Program-made: the position numbers and the translations under genes
Shown here: in pieces, positions 41,812 to 49,552 of the stretch
Layout: every line of letters begins with the position of its first letter
Numbering within the stretch: the stretch's first letter is position 1
The notes under the pieces: model-generated
Seen by the model: the letters and a program-made list of their open reading frames with translations, nothing else
The model's database searches: none
What the model was told of the DNA's origin: nothing
DNA from: Mycolicibacterium mageritense
GTDB lineage: Bacteria > Actinomycetota > Actinomycetes > Mycobacteriales > Mycobacteriaceae
NCBI RefSeq assembly: GCF_010727475.1
Contig: NZ_AP022567.1
Span: 5,952,001 to 6,016,000, forward strand
DNA: 64,000 nt
Direction of reading: 5' to 3'

Positions 41812-42359
41812 GCTACGACCGGCGAATGAGCGACTACGAACGTCGCGACGTGCCGGGTTATCCTGGCTGGCAGGCAGATTCGGACGGCGAAGTGTGGTTT
41901 GACGGCCAGCACATGCCGATGAAACCGGACCTTCACCCTTCCCAATATGTGAGTTTCACCCCTTCCAATTCCGCGATTTTCACCCTGCCGACTCGGCGGC
42001 GAGTCAATCGGTCAAAATTGGTTTGTCTCGCGTTTCACGGAGAATGCCCGCCAGACAAAACGCTGGTCGCGCATTGGAATGATGTCAAACACGACGACCG
42101 ACCCGAAAATCTACGTTGGGCGACGCGCAGCGAGAACGCACAAGACAGAATGCGAAACGCACGAGCCCGCGCGCAAGCGGCGCGACAACTGTTCGAAATC
42201 GGCATTCCGCTAGACGCGATTCCAGGAATCATGTGGAAACACTTCGGCGGACTGTGCTCTATAGCTGATTTCGAACGCGAAATCGGTTACGACGAAGTAC
42301 GTCGGTTTTTGGATAGGAAGAAACGCGCGCATGATCGCGAATCAGCGTTGCCCATCTAG
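41808..42359 (+). CDS. HNH-type endonuclease-like protein with NUMOD4-like N-terminus
   Basis: 183 residues. The N-terminal DVPGYPGWQADSDGEVWF is like the NUMOD4 DNA-binding module. The central VCLAFHGECPPDKTLVAHWNDVKHDDRPENLRWATRSENAQD is the HNH_3 fold with the His-Asn-His/Asn spacing of phage homing endonucleases. The C-terminal helices are unassigned. It could be a homing nuclease, a packaging-associated HNH protein or an anti-phage nuclease. Coupled to the HTH gene by ATGA overlap. Confidence 0.78.
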   Translation: MSYDRRMSDYERRDVPGYPGWQADSDGEVWFDGQHMPMKPDLHPSQYVSFTPSNSAIFTLPTRRRVNRSKLVCLAFHGECPPDKTLVAHWNDVKHDDRPENLRWATRSENAQDRMRNARARAQAARQLFEIGIPLDAIPGIMWKHFGGLCSIADFEREIGYDEVRRFLDRKKRAHDRESALPI

Positions 42360-42454
42360 CCAGCCCGACACCGTTTCGGCGATTTCGTGCGGCATGTCAG
42401 CGTCCCCGGCGACTGTTTGTCACAGCCGGTGACGTACACGATCAACGTTCGCGG

Positions 42455-42589
42455 CTAGCCGGGACGAGTCGGCGTGACCGGGCGGTTTTGGCCGTTTCGG
42501 GGATTGCGCCACGGGCGCACGGCCTGCCCGCCACGGATCGGGCCGGGTTGCAGCGGATACGGCGTTTCTGGCGGGCTGTACGGATTCAC
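42455..42589 (-). CDS. small Pro-rich protein (44 aa), end of capsid operon
   Basis: A 44-residue frame (MNPYSPPETPYPLQPGPIRG...) starting with a GTG that overlaps the stop of the gene before it (GTGA). Proline- and arginine-rich with no recognised family. The overlap and direction make it the last gene of the leftward capsid operon. Confidence 0.4.
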   Translation of the reverse strand: MNPYSPPETPYPLQPGPIRGGQAVRPWRNPRNGQNRPVTPTRPG

Positions 42590-43056
42590 CGGCGAATGCG
42601 GCGCGGTGTCGAGCGCAGAACCGCCCGCGCTTCGGAACGCGCCGCCTTGGCGTTGAACGGTCGCGCTGACATCACCGAAGTTGGGAACGCCGACGCGCGC
42701 AAACTCGACAGCTTGGCGTGATCGGCGCGAGCGCGGGCGACGTGCGTGCGTTCGATCCGGCGTCGCGGCCCACCCGTCGCCACATGAACGCGGTTGCGCG
42801 CCAGAAGCGCGTTTCGGTGCGCTGCCATCGCGCCGCGCGCCGGGTACTGCGAGCGCGACGCACCCACGACGGCGGCAACCGCTACGGCAGCCGTGGTCAC
42901 CTTCGCGGCCTTGGCGGCGCGCTGACGGCGCAAAGCGGCGCGTTTGGCCGCATGTGCCGCCTTATCGGTTTGGGCGGTCTGCGGTGCGGCTGGCGCGCCG
43001 GGAACCGACGCAAAGCGACCGTGAGAGTCGCGAACGTATCGGCGTCGGCGGGCCAT
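42586..43056 (-). CDS. basic Ala-rich protein with N-terminal 'GRFA' motif
   Basis: A 156-residue, strongly basic protein. It begins MARRRRYVRDSHGRFASVPG, a motif that heads many small phage virion or head-associated proteins. A stretch AKVTTAAVAVAAVVGAS could be a membrane segment or a coiled helix. The rest is Arg/Ala-rich. I do not recognise a family. It is 25 bp after the 93-residue gene, which has the same N-terminal motif. Confidence 0.55.
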   Translation of the reverse strand: MARRRRYVRDSHGRFASVPGAPAAPQTAQTDKAAHAAKRAALRRQRAAKAAKVTTAAVAVAAVVGASRSQYPARGAMAAHRNALLARNRVHVATGGPRRRIERTHVARARADHAKLSSLRASAFPTSVMSARPFNAKAARSEARAVLRSTPRRIRR

Positions 43057-43081
43057 CAGTTGATCCTGTCGTTTGGTGGTT

Positions 43082-43363
43082 TCAGCGCAGAACTTCAATC
43101 GGCGCGGCACGGAACACGGTCACGGTCGGCGCGTCGGCGAATTCGAGCGTGACGCGTGAACCGGGGAGATCCGACCACGGCGTCAGCGGCGCATTCGGAT
43201 GCTCCGCAGTCGGCCCCGGCGCGACGCTGGTAACGGTGCCGTGGCGGGTTTGGTCGCCGGTCACGATGCGGTCAGCGCTGACGTACTGCCAGAGCCGACC
43301 GTCTGATTCCGGTTCGGCAAATTGACCCTTGCGGTTGCGCTTGTAGGTGCGTCGTTTCGCCAT
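43082..43363 (-). CDS. small protein with N-terminal 'GQFA' motif
   Basis: 93 residues, MAKRRTYKRNRKGQFAEPESDG then a compact beta-rich part (HGTVTSVAPGP; SRVTLEFADAPTVTVFRAAPIEVLR). The basic Y-x-R-x3-G-x-F-A start is shared with the genes on both sides. The beta-rich part could be a head-decoration or adaptor domain, but that is a guess. It starts 2 bp after the stop of the 22-residue frame upstream. Confidence 0.6.
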   Translation of the reverse strand: MAKRRTYKRNRKGQFAEPESDGRLWQYVSADRIVTGDQTRHGTVTSVAPGPTAEHPNAPLTPWSDLPGSRVTLEFADAPTVTVFRAAPIEVLR

Positions 43364-43365
43364 CG

Positions 43366-43434
43366 TCAGCGCTTCTTGGTGAATCGGCCAGACTTGCCGC
43401 GCGGTCGGCGCTTGCCTTTGCCCTTTTTCGCCAT
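43366..43434 (-). CDS. 22-residue basic peptide
   Basis: MAKKGKGKRRPRGKSGRFTKKR: 11 of 22 residues are Lys or Arg and it keeps the G-R-F motif of its neighbours. It is tightly packed in the operon, 2 bp before the next ATG. It may be a DNA- or capsid-binding peptide or an upstream coupling frame. Confidence 0.45.
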   Translation of the reverse strand: MAKKGKGKRRPRGKSGRFTKKR

Positions 43435-43474
43435 GTCGTCGTTCCTCCCAGATCGTCGGTTCGTGGGGCCGATG

Positions 43475-43714
43475 TCAGTCGGCCAGGCGGGGCCGAGGTC
43501 GGCCAGCGTGCGGACGCGCCGAGGAGACTTCGACCGGTGGCGGGGCCGAGTTGCGCCGATGGTCGCGATTGACCAGGGGCGCTACGTCGTCCCGATTGCG
43601 CGCCGGTCCCGGCCCGTACTCGGATGCGCCGAAACGGTCACCGTGCGCCTTGGCGTCGTGCATCGCGTCGGTGAGTTCTTGCGTCATGTTGGCGCGTGCA
43701 TTGTCGAAAACCAT
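43475..43714 (-). CDS. small hypothetical protein of the capsid operon (79 aa)
   Basis: MVFDNARANMTQELTDAMHDAKAHGDRFGASEYGPGPARN..., hydrophilic, helical at the start and Pro/Arg-rich at the end. It starts 57 bp after the capsid stop, with AGG ahead of the ATG. No family recognised. Confidence 0.5.
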   Translation of the reverse strand: MVFDNARANMTQELTDAMHDAKAHGDRFGASEYGPGPARNRDDVAPLVNRDHRRNSAPPPVEVSSARPHAGRPRPRLAD

Positions 43715-43770
43715 TGCGGTTACCTACTTTCGCCGATTCGCAGACCGCGACCGTTGCGCCGGATCGCCGG

Positions 43771-44958
43771 TTACAGGGCGATGCTCGGCGGGGTGTAAGT
43801 GGTTCCGCTGCCGATCTGGATCGCGACCGCTGCGCCGCGTTGGCGCACGCCGACGCCGAACGACCGAATGTATTGGCTGTCCTGAATCGGGTAACCGGTA
43901 CTGCCGGGAGCTGCCAGCAAGCCGCGATACGACGAAACCGGATGCTCACGAACGCCGATCACGTTGTTCTGACTGTTCGGCCCACCAGTCGCCACAACGG
44001 CGATGTAGCCAGCGGGGATGAACTCGGTTTGGACCAACCACGCGGGTCCGTAGGAACCAAGGCATTCGATGCCGTGGAACTCGCCCGAAATCGCTTCACC
44101 GACGATGTTGTCGGGAGTCAGGTAAGCCGGAGCTTTCTTCGACGGGATGAACGAGTGCTTCGCAATCGGCCCACCACTGCGCGATTCCTCCCCTTGCCGG
44201 AACGTCTGGATATTCTCGCTTTCGAGCTGCGACGCCAGGATGAGGATCTGCGAACCCGCTTCCCGACCGTAGCCCTTGGCACGGATCGTCCTCACGGCGT
44301 CTTCGATATCGCCGGAATCAACCTGTGTCGCATCGGACTTCCAGTAATGCGTGGTGGTTGCTGGGTCGAACTCGTTGCCGAGGTACGGCGGCACGAACTG
44401 ACCATCGGCGTTCCACAGACCCCGGCACGTATAGCCCTCGTTGTTCGTCTTCGACGACGGGTCGAACAGTCGCTTCAGGATTGTGCCCGTGACCAGACGA
44501 TTGTCCGAATGCATGATTCCGTTGATGGACGCGTAGACCTGTTCGGCGGTCATCGCACGAAGTGCGCGCCACGTGAACGATGACCGCAGTCCGTAGTCCC
44601 CGAAGTCGTATCCGAGGATCAACGCTTCTGCGGGCAAACCGGCAGCGTTGGTCACGCCGTATTCCGTCAACTGTTCGAAGCTCGGAGACGAAATATTCTG
44701 TGGCACAGCCTCACCAGGAACGGTTGTGCGGAACGACAACAGATCGGAAATGCCGGTGCGGTGAGCGTTCCACGTGTCGAACGCTTCGACCAGATCGGCC
44801 CAAATCGTGTTCAGGTCAACGCCGTCAGCGGTGTGCGTCGCCAGCGCATCGCCTGCCGGGATGATGCCCATCTGGCCCGACTGTTCGCCGCCGAAAATCG
44901 GCGAAACGGGAATGCCGTCAATCATCGGGAAATCGGCGAAATCGAGAATCGCGGTCAT
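43771..44958 (-). CDS. phage major capsid protein-like
   Basis: 395 residues. The C-terminal half (FIPAGYIAVVATGGPNSQNNVIGVREHPVSSYRGLLAAPGSTGYPIQDSQYIRSFGVGVRQRGAAVAIQIGSGTTYTPPSI) is the pattern I know from HK97-fold major capsid proteins of actinobacteriophages. The middle has ...SFTWRALRAMTAEQVYASINGIMHSDNRLVTGTILKRLFDP. No prohead protease or scaffold gene lies next to it, and the N-terminus has no obvious long delta domain. It heads the leftward operon and faces the second HTH module. An encapsulin-like role cannot be excluded. Confidence 0.75.
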   Translation of the reverse strand: MTAILDFADFPMIDGIPVSPIFGGEQSGQMGIIPAGDALATHTADGVDLNTIWADLVEAFDTWNAHRTGISDLLSFRTTVPGEAVPQNISSPSFEQLTEYGVTNAAGLPAEALILGYDFGDYGLRSSFTWRALRAMTAEQVYASINGIMHSDNRLVTGTILKRLFDPSSKTNNEGYTCRGLWNADGQFVPPYLGNEFDPATTTHYWKSDATQVDSGDIEDAVRTIRAKGYGREAGSQILILASQLESENIQTFRQGEESRSGGPIAKHSFIPSKKAPAYLTPDNIVGEAISGEFHGIECLGSYGPAWLVQTEFIPAGYIAVVATGGPNSQNNVIGVREHPVSSYRGLLAAPGSTGYPIQDSQYIRSFGVGVRQRGAAVAIQIGSGTTYTPPSIAL

Positions 44959-45046
44959 TATCAGAACCTCACATTTTCAGGCGCGTTTATCGCGCGTGGT
45001 GCTCCGATTTTACTCGGCGGAATGGCGCGAACGGGGCCGCACATAG

Positions 45047-45075
45047 ACGCCACGCCGACAATTAACACGCCACGC
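45047..45075. promoter_or_regulatory. direct repeats between capsid and second HTH module
   Basis: ACGCCACGC at 45047-45055 and again at 45067-45075, 20 bp apart, in the 246-bp divergent gap. It is a candidate operator controlling capsid and/or HTH transcription. Confidence 0.45.
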
Positions 45076-45084
45076 GCGCCATTC

Positions 45085-45204
45085 GTGACATAGCGCCCGC
45101 AATGCACTATCCTTGACACCACAACGGAGCACCTGGGCGCGTTCGGCGGCGCAAGGCAAATACAGCCATCACATCTGATCAGTAGTGAAAGGTGCCCGTT
45201 TCTC
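45085..45204 (+). promoter_or_regulatory. promoter and 5' leader of second HTH module
   Basis: GTGACA (45085-45090), 17-bp spacer, TATCCT (45108-45113), then a leader that matches the one before 41584 and ends in GAAAGG ahead of the ATG. Confidence 0.6.
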
Positions 45205-45411
45205 ATGTCTCAGGATCGCGTGCGGCTCGATGTGGTGGGCGACATGCTCACCACAGCGCAGGCCGCGAAACTCCTTGGTGTAAGCCAGAATTCGATACGC
45301 CGCTACGCCCGTGACGGGTTGATCCCGGCGCATAAGGTCGGCAAGCGACTGCTTCGATTTCGTCGCGAGGACTTGATTCGTGTCATTTCGAAATCGGACA
45401 AATCCGCATGA
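45205..45411 (+). CDS. second AlpA/excisionase-type helix-turn-helix protein
   Basis: 68 residues: MLTTAQAAKLLGVSQNSIRRYARDGLIPAHKVGKRLLRFRREDLIRVI. It is a paralogue of the 75-residue protein at 41584, with the same fold and the same kind of leader. One of the two may be the excisionase and the other the switch regulator. Its stop overlaps the next small gene's ATG. Confidence 0.82.
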   Translation: MSQDRVRLDVVGDMLTTAQAAKLLGVSQNSIRRYARDGLIPAHKVGKRLLRFRREDLIRVISKSDKSA

Positions 45412-45563
45412 GTCGTGAAATCGAAAGACGCCGAAAGTCTGTAATTGTCGAACCGATCAAACTGTCTGTTTATGACTTGCTATTTTCGTTGGTCACGCGG
45501 TCTGGCGTGGAAATCGCGCTAAGCGCCGGTGAAGTGAAAATAGGCGGAAAGGATAAATCATGA
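45408..45563 (+). CDS. small hypothetical protein (51 aa)
   Basis: MSREIERRRKSVIVEPIKLS..., ending in GEVKIGGKDKS. Linked by ATGA overlaps to the genes on both sides, which is the main reason to call it. Basic start and amphipathic middle (VYDLLFSLVTRSGVEIALSA). No family recognised. Confidence 0.65.
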   Translation: MSREIERRRKSVIVEPIKLSVYDLLFSLVTRSGVEIALSAGEVKIGGKDKS

Positions 45564-45802
45564 CAATTGACTTTGGCAGACGAGTCATAGGTCCGCGCGT
45601 CGCAGCGTTCCGCAACGACCGATCCCGCTGGAACCTGGCGAACCTGTTCGCCGGTGAGCGTCGCCGTTTGACCGAACTCGACCGCGAGATCGACCGGCGC
45701 GCTTACGCATTCGCGCCCGCCGACCGCAACCTACAGGAACGCGCACGACGCGCGATGACACAAGCCGCAGAAATCGCACTGACGGGAAGCTACGCGAAAT
45801 GA
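45560..45802 (+). CDS. small hypothetical protein (80 aa)
   Basis: 80 residues, mostly helical and rich in Arg and Ala (RWNLANLFAGERRRLTELDREIDRRAYAFAPADRNLQERARRAMTQAAEIAL). ATGA overlaps at both ends place it in the operon of the second HTH gene. No family recognised. Confidence 0.65.
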   Translation: MTIDFGRRVIGPRVAAFRNDRSRWNLANLFAGERRRLTELDREIDRRAYAFAPADRNLQERARRAMTQAAEIALTGSYAK

Positions 45803-46458
45803 ACCATGACAACAGACGACCGATCAGCGCAGCGACGCGCGCCGACCTCACCGCTCGGTTCTCCGCGTTGGACGAAAGGCGAGATCCGTTCGGGCGCGAC
45901 GATCCAGCGCTAGACGCCGAAGTCGAACAGATCTTCGCTGGCCTGTTGCACGCCGATGGTTTGGCCGCACAGCACTACGAACGGAAATCGCCGGGGTTTC
46001 TAGCCGCGTATCAAGCGGTTTCGTTCCTGCCCGAGCTGGCGCGGATCGCAGAAACCGCCGCCGAAGCTGACCGGCTGTTGTGCGACGACGAGTTCAGCGG
46101 GCCGTTCGTCATTCTGACAACGCGGCCAGGAGATCGGTTCGTTCTGGACGATGCCAACGTGCTTGACGCGGCAATCTCGATGGCCGATCAGTACGGCGCG
46201 GTCTGCGATCTGCAATGCAGCTATGGCGGTAGTGGCTACTGCATCGAAGATATGCAGTTTTCCCAAAGGCATAAGTTGGACGGTTCCGCCTATATGGACA
46301 AGCACGGGCGGATGATCAATCGACCATTTACGTTTCCGTTCGCACATGGCGAATATCTCGTTTTGTCGAGAATCTGCATCGACTGTTGGATCGATTTCGT
46401 CAAGCGCTACGAAATCGCTGATGTGAGAATTCAGAATCCTTGGGAAACGCTCGGATGA
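45799..46458 (+). CDS. hypothetical protein (219 aa) of early operon
   Basis: A soluble 219-residue protein, helical in its first half (TRADLTARFSALDERRDPFGRDDPALDAEVEQIFAGLL) and mixed alpha/beta after that (FSGPFVILTTRPGDRFVLDDANVLDAAISMADQYGAVCDLQCSYGGSGYCIEDM). Four cysteines, including CIDCW near the end. I do not recognise the family. It is in the early operon and ends before a hairpin. Confidence 0.65.
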   Translation: MNHDNRRPISAATRADLTARFSALDERRDPFGRDDPALDAEVEQIFAGLLHADGLAAQHYERKSPGFLAAYQAVSFLPELARIAETAAEADRLLCDDEFSGPFVILTTRPGDRFVLDDANVLDAAISMADQYGAVCDLQCSYGGSGYCIEDMQFSQRHKLDGSAYMDKHGRMINRPFTFPFAHGEYLVLSRICIDCWIDFVKRYEIADVRIQNPWETLG

Positions 46459-46640
46459 CCGAAGCGCATCACACCCTTCACGGGTCAGTGTCGATGCTCG
46501 AAATACGCTCTCCCACAGTGCATTCAGGCCGGATACGAACGAACCCCGACCGGGGAAACGAGGAAAGCCGGTCGGGGTTCGATCACGGTGTTCGGTCACC
46601 GCAGAACAAGCACTTTCGAGAATACCGCGTCGGTCCCTGA
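46455..46640 (+). CDS. small hypothetical protein (61 aa), doubtful
   Basis: Starts in a 4-bp overlap with the gene before it (ATGA) and continues the operon, but its middle is read through the terminator-like hairpin at 46541-46580, so it may be fortuitous. No family recognised. Confidence 0.3.
   Translation: MTEAHHTLHGSVSMLEIRSPTVHSGRIRTNPDRGNEESRSGFDHGVRSPQNKHFREYRVGP
46541..46580 (+). terminator. hairpin, probable terminator of early operon
   Basis: GAACCCCGACCGG (46541-46553) and its exact inverse CCGGTCGGGGTTC (46568-46580), 14-nt loop. A 13-bp perfect stem without a T-run. Confidence 0.55.
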
Positions 46641-46677
46641 ATTTCACAGCCCCGTAGGTAAATTGAGGCAAAGAATT

Positions 46678-46711
46678 GGCGGGCCGATCATTCCCACAAG
46701 ATCGGCCCGCC
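46678..46711 (+). repeat. second perfect hairpin upstream of primase-helicase
   Basis: GGCGGGCCGATC (46678-46689) and GATCGGCCCGCC (46700-46711), 10-nt loop. It may terminate transcription or belong to a replication or regulatory region. Confidence 0.6.
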
Positions 46712-46715
46712 GCAG

Positions 46716-46737
46716 CCACCCCGCAACCACCCCGCAA
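46716..46737 (+). repeat. tandem 11-bp repeat before primase-helicase
   Basis: CCACCCCGCAA occurs twice in a row, ending 12 bp before the primase-helicase ATG. Candidate iteron or binding site. Confidence 0.6.
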
Positions 46738-46749
46738 CAAAGGTAACTG

Positions 46750-49281
46750 ATGACCATTACACCACAGGTCAATGACAAACGCGGCAATCAAACGTGCGTT
46801 TTGCGATTTCCCCCGATTGGTCGAATTGATCCGCGCGACATCATCGCGACCGGCTCGATTCCACTCGACGCCGACGATCTCGCGTTCGACTTCGAGACGG
46901 CGCAACGCTGGGCGACGCGTCGCGCGGACCTGGCCGCAACGCTGGCCGCTCTGCCGATCTTCGGCGGCAGCATGCCCGCCGACGACCAGGCTGACGCCGT
47001 GACCACGATCCCCGACGTGGCCGGACAGGACACGCCAACCGCCGCACTGGCCTACGCGAACGCGGGTATGTACCTGATACCGACCAGCGCCGATGACATC
47101 AAGAACCCCGGCTCGATTCTCGGCAAAGGCTGGCAGGACAAGACAAGTCGAAACCGAGCGCAGATCCGGAGGTGGTTTTCCGACTATCCCGGCGCGGGCA
47201 TCGCGTGGGACGTTGGCCGATCCGGCGCAATCGCTTTCGATCTCGATTGCGACGACAAGCCCGCTGACATGAGCGACGCCGTTTGGACGGCGCTGCAAAC
47301 CGGCGCGATTCATACAACCCGCCAAGGCGGTTCGGCGCGGGCACACTACGTTTTCGCGTGCAAGCCAGACGAGTACGGCAACGGCGCGGGCGCGTTTGGG
47401 CGATGGGGCGAAGTCCGATGCAGCAACGGCGTGATCGTTCTCGCGCCGACACCGCACCCCGACGCCGACACGAAAGGCGGTTCCTACCGCTGGCGCAAGT
47501 GCGGCGAGTTGCCGCCGTTGCCCGATGTGCTGCGCGGCCTGTTGTCCAGCGCTGCGCAAAACGACGATCCCAAAACGCCGGCCGAACTGACCAAGTTTCT
47601 CGGTGCGCACGTTCGCGACGATCAGCCGCGCGGACTACAAGGCCACCTGACGAGTTTCGCCGCAGCGGTCGAACGCGGAGAGTCCCGCCACGATTCGATG
47701 ACCAAAATCATGGCGTGGGCTTTCCGCGAATCGTTGATTGGGCGATTCGGTGCCCAAACCGCTTATGACGCGCTCAAACTCGCGTTCTACCGTGCCAAAC
47801 CGGAGACCAGAGGAACCGGCGAGTTCGACCGGATCGCTCGGTGGGCGGCAGCGCAAGCCGAAATCGCCGATCCCAACGAAACGCGCCAGCGTGTCAGCCG
47901 CGACACCTACGCCGATCCGTTCGAATCGATCCGTTCGGATCTGGCCGCTTTCTGGTCGTCGTCGCCGCAACTGTCGGACTTGCGCCAGTTCGCGCAAGCG
48001 CGGCTGGTCGGCCCGATGTCTATGTTGGGCAACTCGCTGGCGCGTGTCGTTGCGTCGATTCCGCCGAACGTCGTCTTGCCGCCCATCGTCGGCGGCGTCG
48101 CCAGTCTCAATCTGTTCGTCGCGCTGGTCGGCAAAAGCGGTGAAAGCAAGTCGGCGTCCATGCGCGCCAGCGCCGATTGGTTGCGGATCGAACCGAACTA
48201 CCAACCGTCCAAACCCGGCAGCGGCGAAGGGCTGGCGAAATGCTTCGCCTACAAGTCGAAACTCGCGGGCGGTAGCGGATGGGTACAAGTCGGCAAGCAA
48301 TGGTCAGTGCTGGCGCAGATCCCCGAAGTGGACACATTGGCCGCGACCGGCAACCGCAGCGGTTCGACCATCATGAGCACCCTTCGCGAAGGCTGGTCGG
48401 GCGAACGTCTCGGTCAGGACTACGCGGGCGATGACAAGCGGATCATTCTGCAAGACAACCGATACCGGCTGTGTTTGAGTCTCGGCGTTCAGCCGTTGCG
48501 AGCCGCGCCGATCTTCGATGATGCGGACGGCGGCACGCCGCAGCGGTTCGTGTGGTTTTCGGCGGTCGATCACGACTTGCCCGATGTCGAACCCGCCGCG
48601 CCGCCAGTGCTTGATTTGGGCCGTTGGGAAGACGGCACTTCGAGCACTTCCGGCACCAACTCGGCGGCGTTGGTCGATCCCGATATCGACCGTAACGCCA
48701 ATCTTGCGGTTCCCGCCGATCCGGCAGAGTTCGACATTCTGACGGTCCCCGCCATTGCCGAGCGCGAGATCAAAGACGTTCAGCGCGCGATCCGGCGCGG
48801 TCTGGGCGGCGTCGATCCGCTCGACGGGCATCGGTTGCTTGTTCAGTTGAAAGTGGCTGCCGCACTCATGGCGCTGGAAGGCCGACGCCACGAGATCACC
48901 GAATCCGATTGGCAGCGTGCCGCCGTCGTGATGGCAATGTCAAACATCACGCGCAAAGCGGTGCGCGATGAACTGGCGTCGAAGTCGCGAGAGCTGAACC
49001 TGGCGCGTGGTCGCGCCGAAGGCGAACGCGAGATCATCAAGTCCGACGTGATCGCCGAAGACCGGCAACGGGTGTTCCGGATGGCCGAACGTCTTCGGGA
49101 CAAGCTCAAGACCGACGACGGACAAACGTTGTCGAAGTTGCGTAAGAATCTTGCGGCAGGAAATGCCAACAGAGACATTTTCGACAAAGCCGTTGTGTTC
49201 GCTGCCGACAACGGGATGGTTCGACGCGAAGATTTCACCGCGACCAACGGCCAAGAAAGCACGCGGATATGGTTGGCGTAA
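46750..49281 (+). CDS. primase-polymerase / DUF3987-type helicase fusion
   Basis: 843 residues, the largest gene of the element. After ~90 residues of leader comes a bifunctional primase-polymerase domain: ALAYANAGMYLIPTS, the catalytic acidic motif AIAFDLDCDD, then IHTTRQGGSARAHYVFACK and GVIVLAPTPHPD. From ~residue 385 there is a P-loop ATPase/helicase domain with Walker A LVGKSGESKSASMRAS and a DUF3987-like core (LSLGVQPLRAAPIFDD; WSAVD-like FVWFSAVDHDLPDV). It should prime and unwind DNA for autonomous replication after excision. The start ATG has AAAGG upstream. Confidence 0.82.
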   Translation: MTITPQVNDKRGNQTCVLRFPPIGRIDPRDIIATGSIPLDADDLAFDFETAQRWATRRADLAATLAALPIFGGSMPADDQADAVTTIPDVAGQDTPTAALAYANAGMYLIPTSADDIKNPGSILGKGWQDKTSRNRAQIRRWFSDYPGAGIAWDVGRSGAIAFDLDCDDKPADMSDAVWTALQTGAIHTTRQGGSARAHYVFACKPDEYGNGAGAFGRWGEVRCSNGVIVLAPTPHPDADTKGGSYRWRKCGELPPLPDVLRGLLSSAAQNDDPKTPAELTKFLGAHVRDDQPRGLQGHLTSFAAAVERGESRHDSMTKIMAWAFRESLIGRFGAQTAYDALKLAFYRAKPETRGTGEFDRIARWAAAQAEIADPNETRQRVSRDTYADPFESIRSDLAAFWSSSPQLSDLRQFAQARLVGPMSMLGNSLARVVASIPPNVVLPPIVGGVASLNLFVALVGKSGESKSASMRASADWLRIEPNYQPSKPGSGEGLAKCFAYKSKLAGGSGWVQVGKQWSVLAQIPEVDTLAATGNRSGSTIMSTLREGWSGERLGQDYAGDDKRIILQDNRYRLCLSLGVQPLRAAPIFDDADGGTPQRFVWFSAVDHDLPDVEPAAPPVLDLGRWEDGTSSTSGTNSAALVDPDIDRNANLAVPADPAEFDILTVPAIAEREIKDVQRAIRRGLGGVDPLDGHRLLVQLKVAAALMALEGRRHEITESDWQRAAVVMAMSNITRKAVRDELASKSRELNLARGRAEGEREIIKSDVIAEDRQRVFRMAERLRDKLKTDDGQTLSKLRKNLAAGNANRDIFDKAVVFAADNGMVRREDFTATNGQESTRIWLA

Positions 49282-49325
49282 CGGCGCACAGCAAACACCA
49301 GTGGTCGGTGCCCTCGTTGTGCGTC

Positions 49326-49360
49326 GGAAGGGTGGAAGGGTGGAAGGGTTCCACCCTTCG
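49326..49360. repeat. iteron-like GGAAGGGT cluster, copy A
   Basis: GGAAGGGT three times in a row (49326, 49334, 49342) followed by an inverted ACCCTTC (49353-49359), so the 3' part can fold on itself. It lies in the 271-bp gap after the primase-helicase. Confidence 0.65.
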
Positions 49361-49454
49361 CGCGAAAAACTGGCTCCGACCGATTTCTAAAACCCCAGGT
49401 CACATAGATTCATTCATCGCCTATATAGAGCATTGGGACGGGGTTTCACACGGC

Positions 49455-49486
49455 AAGGGTGGAAGGTTCCACCCTTCCACCCTTCG
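49455..49486. repeat. iteron-like GGAAGGGT cluster, copy B (inverted)
   Basis: AAGGGT and GGAAGGT, then two direct ACCCTTCS units (49471-49478, 49479-49486): the mirror image of copy A. Together they suggest a replication origin or a large operator. Confidence 0.65.
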
Positions 49487-49552
49487 CGGCCAGACCGGTG
49501 CAGATGTGGCGCGGAGCAAGCAAACAATGACAGGCGCAGAAAGGGACACGCA

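Noticed and set aside
46000..47610. 536-codon open frame antisense to the element's early genes and primase
   Set aside because: No domain pattern; the opposite strand has clear motifs and start/stop overlaps.
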